Notes: a model not told the origin generated them from the sequence alone. A stretch of 43,983 nt of DNA from Mesorhizobium sp. M1C.F.Ca.ET.210.01.1.1 (GCF_004791585.1 NZ_SRUU01000040.1:1-43983); one strand, 5' to 3'; positions 1 to 8,972 are shown, numbered from the stretch's first letter. A program made the numbers and translations.

Positions 1-1
1 C

Positions 2-118
2 CAGAAGCGAACCATCGACGACACCTGGCGACACATCGGACACCTCGTCGCCACCATAGAACCCGACGAATGCTCAAACTACTTCAACAACGCCGGATAC
101 GCTTCCGTCAAAACCTGA
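2..118 (+). mobile_element. IS630-type transposase, C-terminal fragment
   Basis: The window opens inside a reading frame that gives 38 residues and a TGA stop. It contains the stretch TWRHIGHLVATIEPDECSNY and ends NAGYASVKT, which matches the C-terminal tail of IS630-family DDE transposases (the part after the last catalytic Glu). The rest lies outside the window, so I cannot say whether the element is intact. An intergenic dyad repeat starts directly after the stop. Confidence 0.75.
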
Positions 119-124
119 AGCGCT

Positions 125-172
125 CTAAAGCAATTCCAGGAAAGGTGCGAGCGGCTTTCCGTCCGGAATTAC
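125..172. repeat. Intergenic dyad repeat, copy 1
   Basis: GCAATTCC (130-137) pairs with GGAATTA (165-171) around a GAAAGG...CTTTCC inner stem. The sequence is closely similar to 28694-28737 and related in layout to 5465-5504. Rhizobial genomes carry many such short palindromic repeats between genes. This copy separates the IS630 end from the 3' end of a minus-strand gene and could act as a transcription terminator. Terminator function is inferred only from the hairpin. Confidence 0.6.
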
Positions 173-516
173 GCGACCAGAGTGATGGTGGACGCGATCA
201 GCAGCACGGCGGCGATGCCGACGAACAGGGCATAGATGCGCGGCCGGTCGAGCAGCAGCGCATTGCCCGAAATCCAGGCGGCAGTGGCGCCGCCGAGCGC
301 GAACAGGAAGCCGTTGCGGTGGCCGAAGGTCATCGAGGCGGCCATCAGGCCGCCGATGATCAGCGCCCCGAACACGATGATGACGGCAACGGCGTATTTC
401 TCGAAATCGTTGCCGGCGCCCATTGCCGGCCCCATCGCATTCAGATTCGGCAGGTCGTCCGGATCGAAGGGGTTGGCCGAGCCGTATTCGTCTTGACCGA
501 GGGATTCGCGCATCAT
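169..516 (-). CDS. Small membrane protein, unknown function
   Basis: 115 residues from the ATG at 516. That start has GGAG seven bases upstream; an in-frame upstream ATG at 564 has no comparable site. A hydrophilic N-terminus rich in Asp, Asn and Pro (about residues 1-40) is followed by three likely membrane segments: AVAVIIVFGALIIGGLMAA, a Gly/Ala-rich helix around FLFALGGATAAWISG, and a C-terminal one around ALFVGIAAVLLIASTI. It lies just downstream of dctD on the same strand, 158 bases away. No family is recognised. It is probably an inner-membrane protein, and co-transcription with dctBD is possible but not shown. Confidence 0.6.
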   Translation of the reverse strand: MMRESLGQDEYGSANPFDPDDLPNLNAMGPAMGAGNDFEKYAVAVIIVFGALIIGGLMAASMTFGHRNGFLFALGGATAAWISGNALLLDRPRIYALFVGIAAVLLIASTITLVA

Positions 517-674
517 TCGTTCTCCGCTGAGCGGCAACAAACCATCAACGCTTGCCAAGTGCAACCGGCAACGCCGTCGCGCCGATGCGTTCGCCGCCCG
601 GCTGGTGCCGACGTGCCACGGTTTCCCGGTCGGTCACAACGGTTTGGGGGCGCATGGGGTTCCACAGGCTTGAT

Positions 675-2024
675 CTATCTGGAAAAATCGCTGCGCACGA
701 TGCCGTGCCGCTGCAGCTTGTCGTAGAAGGTCTTGCGCGGGATGCCGAGCGCTTCGATGGTGCGGCGGACGTCGCCGTCGTTGCGACCAAGTGTCTCGCG
801 GATGATATCGGCCTCGTAGCGTTCCAACCGTTCCGGCAAGGGCATGGAGGCATCCGAATCGGCCAGCTGAGGGGACGGGCTGCCGCCAGTCTCCTCCAAT
901 CCGAGCACGAAGCGCTCGGCGAAATGGGCGAGCTCGCGGACATTGCCGGGCCAGTCGTGTTCCCTCAGATGGCGCTGGACCGCGGCCGGCGCCGCGGGCA
1001 CCGGGCGATGGAAGCGGGATGCGGCGCGCTCTGCGAAATAACCGAAAAGCAACGGCACGTCGTCGCGGCGTTCGCGCAGCGGCGGGATAGAGAGCGTCAC
1101 CACGTTGAGCCGATAGTAGAGGTCCTCGCGGAAGGCGCCGCGCTGGCTCGCGTCGCCAAGATCGACCTTGGCGGCGGCGACGACGCGCAGGTCGACCGGC
1201 CGAACCTCGTTGGTGCCGAGCGGCGTCACCTCGCGCATCTCCAGAACGCGCAGCATCTGCACCTGCGTCGCGGCCGGCATGCTTTCGATCTCGTCGAGAA
1301 ACAGTGTGCCGCCGCTTGAATGCTCGATGCGGCCGACGCGCCTCTTCTGCGCGCCGGTGAAGGCGCCGGCCTCATGGCCGAACAATTCGCTTTCGATGAC
1401 CGTCTCCGGCAGCGTGCCGCAATTGAGCGCGACGAAATTGCCCGTGGCGCGGCGGCTCCAGCGGTGCAGCAGGCTCGCCACCACCTCCTTGCCGGAACCG
1501 GTCTCGCCGGTCACCAGCACGTCGACATCGGTGTCGGCGATCTGTCTCAGCGTGCGGCGCAGCCGCTCCATGGCCGGCGTCTGGCCGATCAGCGGCAGGC
1601 CCTCCTGCGCCTGCTCGGCCGCTTCGCGCAGGGCGCGGTTCTCCATCACCAGGCGGCGCTTCTCCGCCGCGCGCCACACACTTTGCGCCAGCCGGTCGGC
1701 GGCGAAGGGCTTGGTGATGAAATCATAGGCGCCATCCTTGATCGCCTTGACGGCCATCGCGATGTCGCCATGCCCGGTGACGAGGATGACGGGGATGTCC
1801 GGGTCGAGGTCGACCACGCGATCGAAGAGCTGCAGCCCGTCCATCTCGGGCATGCGGATGTCCGACACCACGACGCCGGCAAAGCCGGCATCGAGGCCGG
1901 CAAGCGCCTCGCTTGCCGAGGAAAAGGCAGAGACGGAAAAGCCGGCGAGCTCCAGCGTCTGTTTTGTCGCCCTTAGCAGGTCGCCGTCGTCATCGATGAG
2001 GATGACGGCATTGCCGTTCGTCAT
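675..2024 (-). CDS. dctD: C4-dicarboxylate transport response regulator DctD
   Basis: 449-residue NtrC-family activator of sigma54 promoters. Receiver domain at about 5-120 with the acidic pocket near D11-D13, phospho-acceptor D55 and K105. AAA+ domain at about 145-370 with Walker A GETGSGKE (173-180), the sigma54-contact loop GAFTGA (220-225) and Walker B GGTLFLDE. C-terminal Fis-type helix-turn-helix ends near IPRKTFYDKLQRHGI. Length and layout are normal for DctD. The start overlaps the dctB stop by four bases (ATGA), so the two are translationally coupled. Known role: phosphorylated by DctB, it switches on dctA when succinate, fumarate or malate is present. Tandem binding sites lie at 3894-3943. 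Confidence 0.96.
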   Translation of the reverse strand: MTNGNAVILIDDDGDLLRATKQTLELAGFSVSAFSSASEALAGLDAGFAGVVVSDIRMPEMDGLQLFDRVVDLDPDIPVILVTGHGDIAMAVKAIKDGAYDFITKPFAADRLAQSVWRAAEKRRLVMENRALREAAEQAQEGLPLIGQTPAMERLRRTLRQIADTDVDVLVTGETGSGKEVVASLLHRWSRRATGNFVALNCGTLPETVIESELFGHEAGAFTGAQKRRVGRIEHSSGGTLFLDEIESMPAATQVQMLRVLEMREVTPLGTNEVRPVDLRVVAAAKVDLGDASQRGAFREDLYYRLNVVTLSIPPLRERRDDVPLLFGYFAERAASRFHRPVPAAPAAVQRHLREHDWPGNVRELAHFAERFVLGLEETGGSPSPQLADSDASMPLPERLERYEADIIRETLGRNDGDVRRTIEALGIPRKTFYDKLQRHGIVRSDFSR

Positions 2025-3886
2025 GTCGGGCCTGCCGTCGAGAGATGGATGGTGAAGCGGCTGCCGCTCTCGCTGCTCGCCACCTCGATGCGGCCGCCAT
2101 AGTCGGCGACGATGTCCTTGGAGATGACAAGCCCAAGCCCGAGCCCCCTTTCCTTCGACGTGTTGAATGGCGTGAACAGCGATTTCAGGATCGCCGGCGG
2201 GATGCCCGGCCCGTTGTCGGACACGATCAAGGCAACACCGCCGGCGGTTTCGCAGGCGGACACCTCGACCCGCGCATCGTCGCGGCCTTCCAGCGCTTCG
2301 AGCGCGTTCTGGAACAGGTTGATCAGCACCTGTTCCAGTCGCAGCCGGTTGCCCATGACCTTGAGCGACGGCCGCGGCAGCGTGATCGCCAGCGCCTCCA
2401 GCCGGCCGGCAAAGCGGCTCCTGAGCAGCACGACCGCGCCCTCGATGACGCCGCGCAGTTCGACCGGCTCGGCCGCCGTGCGGCCCTTGCGGGCGAAAGC
2501 TTTCAGCTCTTCGGTGATGGAGCCGATGCGCTCCGTCAGCGCGGCAATGGCGCCGAGGTTTTCCTCGGCCGGCGCCGTCTGCTTGCGCTCCAGGAAGACG
2601 CGTGCGTTGTCGGCATAGGCGCGGATGGTCGCCACCGGCTGGTTGATCTCATGCGCGACGCCGGCGGCGACCTGGCCGAGGGTCGCAAGGCGGTTCGCCT
2701 GCACCAGTTCCTGCTGCATCACCTGCAGCCGGGCCTCGGTGCTGCGGTGATCGGCGATCTCGGCCTGCAGCCGGTCGCGCGCGAGGCTGAGGTCCTGGGT
2801 CCGCTCGACGACGCGGCGTTCCAGCTCGGCGCGCGCCGCCTGCTCGGCGGCGATCCGCATCTGGGCGGACTGCCGGCGCCACAAAAGATAGGCGGCCAGA
2901 GCGAGGAGCGGAACGAGGACGCCGAGCGCCAGAAGCCGCATCTCGCGCTGCGCGGCGGCAATCGGCGCTTCCGCCGGCACGAGATAGTCGAGCCGCCAGG
3001 GCGTCGAAGGCACGGCCGTCGACAGCCGTAGATATTCCGCGTCGCTGCCGCCTGGAGTGATGGCGTGGACAAGCGCGACATCGGCGCTGAGCGCTTGTGG
3101 CTTGGTGATCGGCAAGGGCACCAGCGGCGCTTCGCCGAACTGCTGGCTGGCGCGGATGCCGGCCAGCACCGGAGCGGCCAGCGGCGCCGTCGTCATGAAG
3201 CGCCAGGAAGGCACGCTGGTGATCAGCACCACGCCATGGTCGTCGCTGACATAGGCCGGGCGGTTGGCCTCGTGCCAGTCGGCCTCGAGCTGGTCGAACT
3301 CCATCTTGACCACGACCACGCCGAGCGGTCCCGAGGCGCCGTCGACGCGGCGCGAAATGTAAAGGCCGGGGCGCTTGCTGACACTGCCGAGCGCGAAATA
3401 CTCGGCCGTGCCGGACTGCATGGCGCCGGAGAAATAGGCGCGGAAGCTGTAGTCGCTGCCGACGAAGCTCACCGGCTCGCGCCAGTTGCTGGAGGCGATG
3501 GCGAAGCCGTCGGTGCCGGTGACGTAGAGCACCGAGGCCTTGGTGCCCGACACCAGCCCTTCCAGCTTGCGGTTGAGAACATCGATCGCGGCAGGGCTGC
3601 GCTGCGTCAGGGCGTCGTTTACCTGCTGATCCTCGGACAGGAGCAGCGGCAGCGCGCGCGGATTCTCCAGCACCGCGCGCAGCAGAGCGACTTTGAGGTT
3701 GGCGTCGGTGCGGCCTTGCGCGGCCAGCGCCTCGACCTCGGTCGAGCGGGCATAGAGCCCGGCGCCATAGAGCGCCGCCGCGACGATCGCGAGCGCCACC
3801 GCCGCAAACAGCAGCCACGCGCGCCGCGCCCGCCCGGCAAGCAGCTCGGGCGTCGGGGACAAGGCAGCAGCGGGGCGTTGCAGCAT
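2021..3886 (-). CDS. dctB: C4-dicarboxylate sensor histidine kinase DctB
   Basis: 621 residues from the ATG at 3886. A longer frame reaches 3958, but that would place the DctD operators inside the gene, so I prefer 3886. A first membrane segment (about residues 23-43, AWLLFAAVALAIVAAALYG) and a second one near 300-320 bracket a periplasmic sensing region of about 260 residues (dCache/PAS-like in this family). A coiled linker follows, then the H-box VAHEINQPVATIRAYADNAR, the N-box LFQNALEAL and the G-boxes DNGPGIP and GLGLGL. Known role: senses external dicarboxylates and phosphorylates DctD. It overlaps dctD by four bases and is divergent from dctA. Confidence 0.95.
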   Translation of the reverse strand: MLQRPAAALSPTPELLAGRARRAWLLFAAVALAIVAAALYGAGLYARSTEVEALAAQGRTDANLKVALLRAVLENPRALPLLLSEDQQVNDALTQRSPAAIDVLNRKLEGLVSGTKASVLYVTGTDGFAIASSNWREPVSFVGSDYSFRAYFSGAMQSGTAEYFALGSVSKRPGLYISRRVDGASGPLGVVVVKMEFDQLEADWHEANRPAYVSDDHGVVLITSVPSWRFMTTAPLAAPVLAGIRASQQFGEAPLVPLPITKPQALSADVALVHAITPGGSDAEYLRLSTAVPSTPWRLDYLVPAEAPIAAAQREMRLLALGVLVPLLALAAYLLWRRQSAQMRIAAEQAARAELERRVVERTQDLSLARDRLQAEIADHRSTEARLQVMQQELVQANRLATLGQVAAGVAHEINQPVATIRAYADNARVFLERKQTAPAEENLGAIAALTERIGSITEELKAFARKGRTAAEPVELRGVIEGAVVLLRSRFAGRLEALAITLPRPSLKVMGNRLRLEQVLINLFQNALEALEGRDDARVEVSACETAGGVALIVSDNGPGIPPAILKSLFTPFNTSKERGLGLGLVISKDIVADYGGRIEVASSESGSRFTIHLSTAGPT

Positions 3887-3893
3887 GCCGCAT

Positions 3894-3943
3894 TTGTGCA
3901 TGATTTCGCACAAAGCACAAATCAACCTATGCGGATCGTCGCA
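3894..3943. promoter_or_regulatory. Tandem DctD binding sites (upstream activator)
   Basis: A perfect inverted repeat TTGTGC-N8-GCACAA lies at 3894-3913 and a weaker dyad TGCG-N6-CGCA at 3930-3943. Their centres are 33 bases apart, about three helical turns, so two DctD dimers would sit on one face of the DNA. They lie roughly 140 and 108 bases before the predicted dctA start point, which is the arrangement I know from rhizobial dctA enhancers. They also sit just upstream of dctB. Seen: the dyads and their spacing. Inferred: DctD binding. Confidence 0.75.
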
Positions 3944-4019
3944 CGGCGCGTTCAACAATACGGGTCGAGGGGCCGAAAAAATCCAGCAGAATCAATGAGC
4001 GGAGCTTCCAAGCGGAATC

Positions 4020-4035
4020 TGGCACGCGTGTTGCA
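4020..4035 (+). promoter_or_regulatory. Sigma54 (-24/-12) promoter of dctA
   Basis: TGGCACGCGTGTTGCA matches the sigma54 consensus TGGCACG-N4-TTGC exactly, with GG at 4021-4022 and GC at 4033-4034. Transcription should begin near 4045, leaving a leader of about 77 bases before dctA. With the DctD sites upstream, this is a complete NtrC-type promoter. Confidence 0.92.
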
Positions 4036-4121
4036 AATGCATCCGCAGCAGCCGCGGGGCTGCGGAGGTCAACTGCCCCAGGGAGGTCGAGCGTCTCGAT
4101 CGGGGCTGAACGGAGGACATC

Positions 4122-5459
4122 ATGCAGACAGCAATCGCTGCCGCGGATCCGCGCGGCAAGGTTCCGTTTTACCGGCATCTCTACGTGCAGGTTCTGGTGG
4201 CGATCGCCGCCGGCATCCTGCTCGGTCATTTCTATCCCGACTTGGGCGCCTCGCTGAAACCGCTCGGCGATGCCTTCATCAAGCTGGTGAAGATGGTCAT
4301 CGCTCCGGTGATCTTCCTCACCGTTGCGACTGGCATCGCCGGCGTTTCCGACCTGCACAAGGTCGGCCGCGTCGCCGGCAAGGCGATGATCTATTTCCTC
4401 GTCTTCTCGACGTTGGCGCTCGTTGTCGGCCTCGTCGTCTCCAACGTGGTCCAGCCGGGCGCCGGCATGCACATCAATCCGGCGACGCTCGACGCCACCA
4501 AGGTGTCGACCTTCACCGAGAAGGCGCATGACACCACCATCGTCGGCTTCCTGATGAACATCATCCCCGACACCATCACTGGCGCCTTCGCCCAGGGCGA
4601 TATCCTGCAGGTGCTTTTCTTCTCGGTGCTGTTCGGCGTGGCGCTGGCGCTCGTCGGTGAGCGCGGCCGCCCGGTCGTCGACTTCCTGCAGGCGCTGACC
4701 GCGCCGATCTTCCGCCTCGTCGCCATCCTGATGAAGGCCGCCCCCATCGGCGCTTTCGGCGCCATGGCCTTCACCGTCGGCAAATACGGCATCGGCGCGA
4801 TCGCCAACCTCGCCATCCTGATCGGCACGTTCTACCTGACGTCGCTGCTTTTCGTGCTGGTCGTGCTGGGCGCGGTCGCATGGTACAACGGCTTCTCCAT
4901 CCTGGCGCTGATCCGCTACATCAAGGAAGAGCTGCTGTTGGTGCTCGGCACCTCGTCGTCGGAAGCAGCACTTCCCGGCCTGATGGCCAAGATGGAGCGC
5001 GCCGGCTGCAACCGTTCGGTGGTCGGCCTGGTCATTCCGACCGGCTATTCCTTCAACCTCGACGGCACCAACATCTACATGACGCTCGCCGCGCTTTTCA
5101 TCGCCCAGGCGACCGACACGCCGCTCACCTTCGGCGACCAGATCCTGCTCCTGCTCGTCGCCATGCTGAGCTCCAAGGGCGCCGCCGGCATCACCGGCGC
5201 CGGCTTCATCACTTTGGCCGCCACGCTCTCGGTCGTGCCCTCGGTCCCGGTCGCCGGCATGGCGCTGATCCTCGGCGTCGACCGCTTCATGTCGGAATGC
5301 CGGGCACTGACCAACTTCGTCGGCAACGCTGTGGCGACCATCGTCGTGGCGCGCTGGGAAGGTGAGCTCGACCAGAAGCAGTTCGCAGCCGCCATGGCCG
5401 GCCAGTTGCCGGAAGAGGCAGACCTGTCGCTGTCGGAAGGTCTCCAACCAGCGGAGTGA
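4122..5459 (+). CDS. dctA: C4-dicarboxylate:cation symporter DctA
   Basis: 445-residue inner-membrane transporter of the DAACS (glutamate/dicarboxylate symporter) family. It shows the family hairpin motif SSSEAALPGLMAKM and the substrate/cation site GYSFNLDGTNIYMTLA, with long hydrophobic helices throughout. The start has a strong GGAGG site (CGGAGGACATC before ATG). Known role: uptake of succinate, fumarate and malate; in rhizobia it feeds nitrogen-fixing bacteroids. It is transcribed from the sigma54 promoter at 4020-4035 and ends just before a strong dyad. Confidence 0.97.
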   Translation: MQTAIAAADPRGKVPFYRHLYVQVLVAIAAGILLGHFYPDLGASLKPLGDAFIKLVKMVIAPVIFLTVATGIAGVSDLHKVGRVAGKAMIYFLVFSTLALVVGLVVSNVVQPGAGMHINPATLDATKVSTFTEKAHDTTIVGFLMNIIPDTITGAFAQGDILQVLFFSVLFGVALALVGERGRPVVDFLQALTAPIFRLVAILMKAAPIGAFGAMAFTVGKYGIGAIANLAILIGTFYLTSLLFVLVVLGAVAWYNGFSILALIRYIKEELLLVLGTSSSEAALPGLMAKMERAGCNRSVVGLVIPTGYSFNLDGTNIYMTLAALFIAQATDTPLTFGDQILLLLVAMLSSKGAAGITGAGFITLAATLSVVPSVPVAGMALILGVDRFMSECRALTNFVGNAVATIVVARWEGELDQKQFAAAMAGQLPEEADLSLSEGLQPAE

Positions 5460-5464
5460 TCAAA

Positions 5465-5504
5465 CAATTCCGGGAAACCGCCCAGCGGTTTTGGCCCGGA
5501 ATTG
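5465..5504. terminator. Strong intergenic dyad after dctA
   Basis: CAATTCCGGG (5465-5474) pairs perfectly with CCCGGAATTG (5495-5504), and inside it AAACCG pairs with CGGTTT around a CCCAG loop. This could form a stem of about 16 pairs with a small bulge, starting six bases after the dctA stop. There is no T-run, only AAAAAG further on, so it may be a repeat of the same class as 125-172 and 28694-28737, with termination as a secondary role. Confidence 0.6.
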
Positions 5505-5637
5505 AGCGAACAAAAAGAAGGCATCCTCCCAAGCTATGCAGGCCGCGGCTCGCCCGTGGCCTGTTCTTTTTGCCGGCCGCCGCATAGGCTGCGCGCGCCG
5601 GATTCCCGGCTGAACAGTCAACCGTGAGGGGCGGTCC

Positions 5638-6219
5638 ATGAGCAGCGCGTTTCCCGAAATCTACCTCGTCCGCCATGGCGAGACGGAGTGGAGCGCGTCG
5701 GGCAAGCACACCGGCCGCACCGACATTCCGCTGACCGCGAAGGGGGAAGAAGCCGCGCGCGGCGTGGCGGAACGTCTCCAGGGCCTGACCTTCCAGGCTG
5801 TCTGGTCGAGCCCGTCCCAGCGCGCCGTCGACACCTGCCGGCTTGCCGGCTTCGGCGAGCGCGCCGTGAAGAAGGCCGACCTGCAGGAATGGGACTATGG
5901 CGCCTATGAAGGCGTGACGACCAAGGAGATCCTTGCCGGGCGCCCGGACTGGCAGCTTTTTCGCGACGGGTGTCCGAATGGCGAGACGGCAGCCGATGTC
6001 GGCGCCAGGGCAGATGCTGCCATAGCCGAGCTGCGCACCGTTGCCGGCAATATGCTGATCTTTTCAAGCGCGCATTTCCTGCGCGTATTTGCAGCGCGCT
6101 GGGTCGGACTGCCGCCGGCAGGCGGAGCGTATCTCGTGCTGGATACGGCGAGCCTCAGCATTCTCGGCTACGAGCACGACCTGACGGAGCCGGTCATTCG
6201 CCGCTGGAACCAGAAGTAG
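5638..6219 (+). CDS. Histidine phosphatase family protein (phosphoglycerate-mutase-like)
   Basis: 193 residues. The N-terminal signature YLVRHGETEW gives R12, the phospho-accepting His13 and Glu15. The second arginine lies in WSSPSQRAVDTCRL, the acid in LQEWDYGAYEG and the second histidine in FSSAHFLRVF. These make a complete branch-1 histidine phosphatase active site. The length suits small bacterial members (CobC/GpmB/SixA-like). The substrate cannot be read from the sequence. The gene stands alone between dctA and a convergent pseudouridine synthase gene. Confidence 0.9.
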   Translation: MSSAFPEIYLVRHGETEWSASGKHTGRTDIPLTAKGEEAARGVAERLQGLTFQAVWSSPSQRAVDTCRLAGFGERAVKKADLQEWDYGAYEGVTTKEILAGRPDWQLFRDGCPNGETAADVGARADAAIAELRTVAGNMLIFSSAHFLRVFAARWVGLPPAGGAYLVLDTASLSILGYEHDLTEPVIRRWNQK

Positions 6220-6230
6220 TCTGGCTCTCG

Positions 6231-7004
6231 CTATCGCTCGGTAAGATTGGCCAGCTCTTCGGCCGTGAGATGCCGCGCCTTGCCCTTGGCGAGATCGCCG
6301 AGCTGGAGCGAGCCGATCGCTACCCGCACCAGCCTTAGCACCTCGATGTCGAAAGCGCCGAGCAGGCGGCGGATCTGGCGGTTGCGCCCTTCGTCGAGCA
6401 CGATCTCCAGCCATGCCGTGCGTCCGCCGCTGCGCAAGGGCTTGATCGAGCTTGCCGTCAGCAATTCACCATCGACGGCAACACCCTGGCGAAATTGCTC
6501 CAGCATCGCCTCGTCGGGAACGGAAGCGATCTGCACATGATAGGTCTTGGCGACATGCGAGGCCGGGTCGAGCAGGCCATTCGCCCAGCGCGTGTCGTTG
6601 GTCATCAAGAGCAGGCCTTCGCTCGCCTTGTCGAGGCGGCCGACCGGCGACACGAAGGGCAGGTCGAGATCGGCAAGGCAGTCGTAGACGGTGCCGCGGC
6701 CCTCTGGATCGTCACGCGTGGTGACCAATCCACGCGGCTTGTTGAGCATCAGATAGACCTTGCGCTCGGCGACGATGTGCTCGCCGTCGACGGTGATGCG
6801 TTCGCGGCCAAGATCGACACGCAGTGATGGATCGCGCGCAACCTTGCCCGCCACACGCACGCGCCCTTCGGCCACCAGCAGCTCGGCCTGCTTGCGCGAG
6901 CATAGCCCGAGCTTTGACAGCGCCCTGGCAAGGCTGACCTTCGCTGCGACGGGTCGTCGAACATTGTCGGGTGGGCGTGCCAAGGATTCCGCTTTCGAAC
7001 TCAA
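6231..7004 (-). CDS. RNA pseudouridine synthase (RsuA/RluB/E/F family)
   Basis: 257 residues. An S4 RNA-binding domain (about 22-68, VSLARALSKLGLCSRKQAE...) precedes the catalytic domain, which has LMLNKPRGLVTT at 86 and the signature VGRLDKASEGLLL with catalytic Asp125. The C-terminus NRQIRRLLGAFDIEVLRL is typical of the family. The product isomerises one uridine in ribosomal RNA; which one is uncertain (RluF- or RluB-like). The listed start is a TTG at 7004. No ATG exists before the S4 domain, so the exact start is open. It is convergent with the phosphatase gene. Confidence 0.9.
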   Translation of the reverse strand: MSSKAESLARPPDNVRRPVAAKVSLARALSKLGLCSRKQAELLVAEGRVRVAGKVARDPSLRVDLGRERITVDGEHIVAERKVYLMLNKPRGLVTTRDDPEGRGTVYDCLADLDLPFVSPVGRLDKASEGLLLMTNDTRWANGLLDPASHVAKTYHVQIASVPDEAMLEQFRQGVAVDGELLTASSIKPLRSGGRTAWLEIVLDEGRNRQIRRLLGAFDIEVLRLVRVAIGSLQLGDLAKGKARHLTAEELANLTER

Positions 7005-7007
7005 CTG

Positions 7008-7421
7008 CGAACGGATGCCACGTCGGGCGGCATCGCCGCAACCGTTCGATCACTGGCAGGGATCTTGGCCGCTCTTGCCGAGGAGAGTTCTCAGGCGAGC
7101 CTTCAAACTCCGTAGCGACACGCTTCGCCTGAGGTAGAGTTTGCGGATGCGCCGCCGCACGCGACGGACTGCTTGCCTGAGCGCGTCGTCCGCGTTTCGC
7201 GTTCCATGCCCGATGCGTATCGGCGGGCCGAGCTAGAGCCTGGACATCCGCGCCGAGAGCCTGAAGACGGCTGGCCGGTGCTCTGCATGACCGACGGCGG
7301 GGCCGTGATCGGCACCGCGGTCGATGCCGTTCGCGCGCAGGCCTTTTGTCTTTCGGGCACCAATGGCGGCTGGGGTTCATCGCGCCATGGCTAAAGCCGG
7401 GGCCGATCGGTCGCCGCGAAG
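7008..7421. other. Gap of about 410 bases with one doubtful frame
   Basis: A plus-strand open frame runs from just after a TAG at 7113 to the stop at 7394. A TTG at 7173 would give 73 residues (MPERVVRVSRSMPDAY... ending GGWGSSRHG). No ribosome binding site or family supports it, and the opposite strand is open over much of the same stretch, as is common in high-GC DNA. I treat this as unassigned. Confidence 0.3.
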
Positions 7422-7907
7422 TCACTGGTCCGGCGGCGCGCTCAACCGCCGGTAAGAGATGCCGTCGAAGGTTGCCGTCAGGAAGCTCTTGACCGACATC
7501 CTGCGCTTGCGCCCGTCGCTGCAGGCATAGACCGGCCAGCCGGCTTCGCTGCATTCGCTGGCCGTGCAGATATGGGTAAGGCAGTTGCCGGCGGTCAGCC
7601 GGAAGCCGCCCTTTCCGGCGAAGCCCTGCAGCAGGCTGCCGTCCGCCGAGCGCCACGTACGCTGGCGGAATTCCGGCCGCAAGGCGAGGGGTTCGATGGG
7701 GACGGCGAGGTTGCCTGTGCCAGTACGCGCCATCAACTGAAGACGGTAGCGGGCCATTCCGGTCGCATAGGCGGTCACGAGATCGGATTCACCCAAATAG
7801 GCAGCCGCCAGCTCGGAACGATCCAGGAGACGGGCCAGCCGCTCGCCAGCTCCTGTTGGCCCGACCAGGGCAGCAAGGGCGACAAAGGCCAAACAAGCGC
7901 GCACCAT
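7422..7907 (-). CDS. Exported protein, unknown function
   Basis: 161 residues beginning with a short Sec-type signal peptide (MVRACLAFVALAALVGPTGAG). The mature part has four cysteines clustered near 107-128 (AGNCLTHICTASECSEAG...ACSDG), which could form disulfides in the periplasm, and a C-terminal DGISYRRLSAPPDQ. No family is recognised. It lies 113 bases downstream of the GNAT-like gene on the same strand. Confidence 0.6.
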   Translation of the reverse strand: MVRACLAFVALAALVGPTGAGERLARLLDRSELAAAYLGESDLVTAYATGMARYRLQLMARTGTGNLAVPIEPLALRPEFRQRTWRSADGSLLQGFAGKGGFRLTAGNCLTHICTASECSEAGWPVYACSDGRKRRMSVKSFLTATFDGISYRRLSAPPDQ

Positions 7908-8020
7908 TTCGATTTCCAGCAGCCATGTATCTCAGGCCTGCCAGCGCCCCCGGCCGCCTTCCATACCATCCCGCCAATCGGTGCGCGGTGCAAGCTGCTG
8001 CTGGAGGTAACCGGAACGGA

Positions 8021-8461
8021 TCACCCGGCGGGAGCCGGCGGCAGCTCGAACAGGGTGGCTCCGTTCTCCCGACCTTGATCGACATAGCCGATAACCCGGA
8101 ACCATCTTGCGACGTCCGGTCCATGCAGCCAGCTGCGTGAATGTACGGGAAGGTTGCCGGCGAGCGCCTGGATATGGCGGATATGACGTTTGCAGAAGCG
8201 CACGGTTGCCGCACTGAAGAAATCCTCCTGTGCGGCAAACAGCGTGTCGGCGGCGTCGCCATGCTCATGCCAGGCGATGATGGCGACGGTCTTGTCGCCC
8301 TGGACCAGCGCATGCGCCCGGCCTTCCTTCAGGTTCATCATCAGATTGTCGTAGGCGGCCTTGCTGTCCTTGCCGGACGCCAGGTACTCGTCCGACATTC
8401 GCTTGGACAGGCCGTGGAAAACATCCTCGAGGTCCCCGACGGTCGCTGCGCGTGCTCTCAT
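8021..8461 (-). CDS. GNAT-like protein (putative acyltransferase)
   Basis: 146 residues with a strong ribosome binding site (AGGAGG six bases before the ATG). The N-terminus MRARAATVGDLEDVFHGLSKRM has the helix pattern of an N-acetyltransferase, followed by AHALVQGDKTVAIIAWHEHGDA like the first acetyl-CoA-fold strands. The acetyl-CoA loop (Q/RxxGxG/A) is not evident, and the C-terminal part (RSWLHGPDVARWFRVIGYVDQG) resembles phage- or plasmid-type GNAT-like proteins of unknown activity. The family call is moderate and no substrate can be given. Confidence 0.55.
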   Translation of the reverse strand: MRARAATVGDLEDVFHGLSKRMSDEYLASGKDSKAAYDNLMMNLKEGRAHALVQGDKTVAIIAWHEHGDAADTLFAAQEDFFSAATVRFCKRHIRHIQALAGNLPVHSRSWLHGPDVARWFRVIGYVDQGRENGATLFELPPAPAG

Positions 8462-8972
8462 TTCTCCTCCTGACAGCCCGGCAGGTAGTTTGCCCTATCG
8501 ATGGAGGATCACCAAGCAAATGAAATCCGCCATCGGCCCGATGCGCGCAAATGCATTTTCATCGCCGAGTGCCGCCTGCGATTTGAAGGGCGGGCCGAGA
8601 TAGCGCGGATGGACCTGGGCGAAGAGATTGCGGCTATTACTCGCTCGAGCGAAGGAGAGGTGGAGGCCTTCGCCGAAAAGATGCGGCGGCGAAACCGCGG
8701 CCGAGCAAGGCCAACCGATCGATGCCGCGGAGCGTGGCGCACCGCCGTCGCCCCAATTCGGATCGCGCGGAAATTCCTGACCCTTCGCGATCGATCACGA
8801 CCTCGCCGCCGGTATACGGCTCAAGCGGCCTTCATCGCACTACAGATTTCTTCGACCAGCATGGCGGCCGAAACCGAACCGGGGTCCGGATGACCGAGCG
8901 AGCGTTCGCCGAGACGCGCGGTTTTCTGCATGGCGCAAAGCGATCACTGGTCGGGATGACCAGACCCGGATT
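8462..8972. other. Gap of about 510 bases, no supported gene
   Basis: Several short frames are open on both strands. The longest, 8501-8893 plus, is rich in Arg and low-complexity, has no family match by eye and no clear ribosome binding site. I see no RNA gene or repeat here. The stretch lies between the end of the catabolic operon and the GNAT-like gene's promoter. Confidence 0.4.

Noticed and set aside
3887..3958. N-terminal extension of dctB
   Set aside because: It would cover the DctD operators and adds residues with no family likeness.
7116..7394. Plus-strand ORF with DGWPVLCMTDGG, similar to AGWPVYACSDG in the nearby minus-strand protein
   Set aside because: The likeness covers only four or five residues, and the frame lacks a start site and family support.
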